Source: Bradyrhizobium sp. CCGB01 (lineage in GTDB: Bacteria > Pseudomonadota > Alphaproteobacteria > Rhizobiales > Xanthobacteraceae). From it: DNA of 64,000 nucleotides. The stretch's first letter is position 1. Every line of letters begins with the position of its first letter. Below the pieces are notes generated by a model. The model was not told where the DNA came from. It searched no databases and worked only from the letters and a program-made list of their open reading frames with translations. The DNA is taken from positions 5,270,001 to 5,334,000 of the forward strand of contig NZ_JANADK010000001.1 in assembly GCF_024199795.1 (NCBI RefSeq). Direction: 5' to 3'. Position numbers and translations under genes: made by a program. This document shows positions 63,789-64,000 of this stretch, piece after piece.

Positions 63789-64000
63789 CTGACCACGCCA
63801 AGCCGACGCAGGTGCAGGCCCAGGCAAGCGCCGATGATCCGATCGTCCTGATCGTCGACGACGATCCGTCGATGCGGCGTGCGCTCACCAATCTCTTTCA
63901 ATCGGTCGGCCTCAGGGTGGAGGCCTTCGGCTCGGCGGCGGAGGTCCTGGAGGCCAAGCCGCCGGTGGTCCCCAGTTGCCTTGTGCTCGACATTCGCCTG
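63785..64000 (+). CDS. FixJ-family response regulator, 5' part only
   Basis: A GTG start coupled to the kinase stop opens a receiver domain: [20 protein letters not shown] and, before the window edge, CLVLDIRL with the phospho-acceptor Asp. A C-terminal LuxR-type helix-turn-helix would be expected beyond 64000, by analogy with FixJ. It is the evident partner of the upstream kinase. Confidence 0.9.
   Translation, partial: MTDHAKPTQVQAQASADDPIVLIVDDDPSMRRALTNLFQSVGLRVEAFGSAAEVLEAKPPVVPSCLVLDIRL

Overview
The window is a high-GC alphaproteobacterial chromosome segment that reads as Bradyrhizobium or a close relative (Nitrobacteraceae). The grounds are the gene order yajC-secD-secF next to two complex I assembly-factor homologues, the run nlpD-pcm-surE-serS-tatCBA-scpBA-nagZ-SPOR-argS-dgt-erpA, a cobalamin-riboswitch TonB receptor locus, and many small proteins of a type familiar from Bradyrhizobium. 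Identification is from sequence recognition only; no database search was run. No tRNA, rRNA, CRISPR array or intact insertion sequence was seen.

Layout. 1-8.2 kb: end of a CAP-domain protein, a VOC protein, then a catabolic cluster (MFS permease, HMG-CoA-lyase-like enzyme, class III CoA-transferase, LysR regulator, PLP enzyme) and a threonine dehydratase. 8.2-12.6 kb: the SecDF-YajC export genes, followed on the same strand by NDUFAF3-like and NDUFAF6-like genes. 12.7-18.1 kb: a DUF815-type ATPase, then an operon of formylglycine-generating enzyme, arylsulfatase and exported HAD hydrolase. 18.1-33.5 kb: the conserved housekeeping block from nlpD to erpA (cell division, protein repair, Tat export, chromosome condensation, wall recycling, tRNA charging, Fe-S assembly). 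33.5-35.95 kb: a small islet with a decayed serine recombinase and a cytochrome P450 that carries a twin-arginine export signal. This is the most unusual item in the window. 36-43 kb: a secreted protein, a hybrid histidine kinase, exonuclease III, an ExoR-like Sel1-repeat protein and ilvD. 43.6-48.5 kb: a sugar-acid-type catabolic operon (NTF2-like, RraA-like, enolase-superfamily dehydratase, MFS) with a divergent LysR gene. 48.5-49.7 kb: small unknown proteins. 49.8-53.9 kb: a cobalamin-riboswitch operon (TonB receptor, unknown protein, small inner-membrane protein). 54-57.1 kb: small conserved proteins and a receptor-type adenylate/guanylate cyclase. 57.4-64 kb: a soluble lytic transglycosylase, three small Cys-pair proteins around a secreted protein, and a multi-PAS histidine kinase coupled to a FixJ-type regulator cut by the window end.

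Functional links. The Tat translocase genes sit about 9 kb from two predicted Tat substrates of opposite kinds: the P450 and, more tentatively, the HAD hydrolase. The FGE gene immediately precedes its presumed substrate sulfatase. The riboswitch suggests that the outer-membrane receptor and the two unknown genes behind it form a vitamin B12 uptake unit. Translational coupling by 4-base stop/start overlaps is seen at HMG-CoA lyase/CoA-transferase, the NDUFAF3/6 pair, scpA/nagZ, tatB/tatC, the 60.26 kb pair and the terminal kinase/regulator pair.
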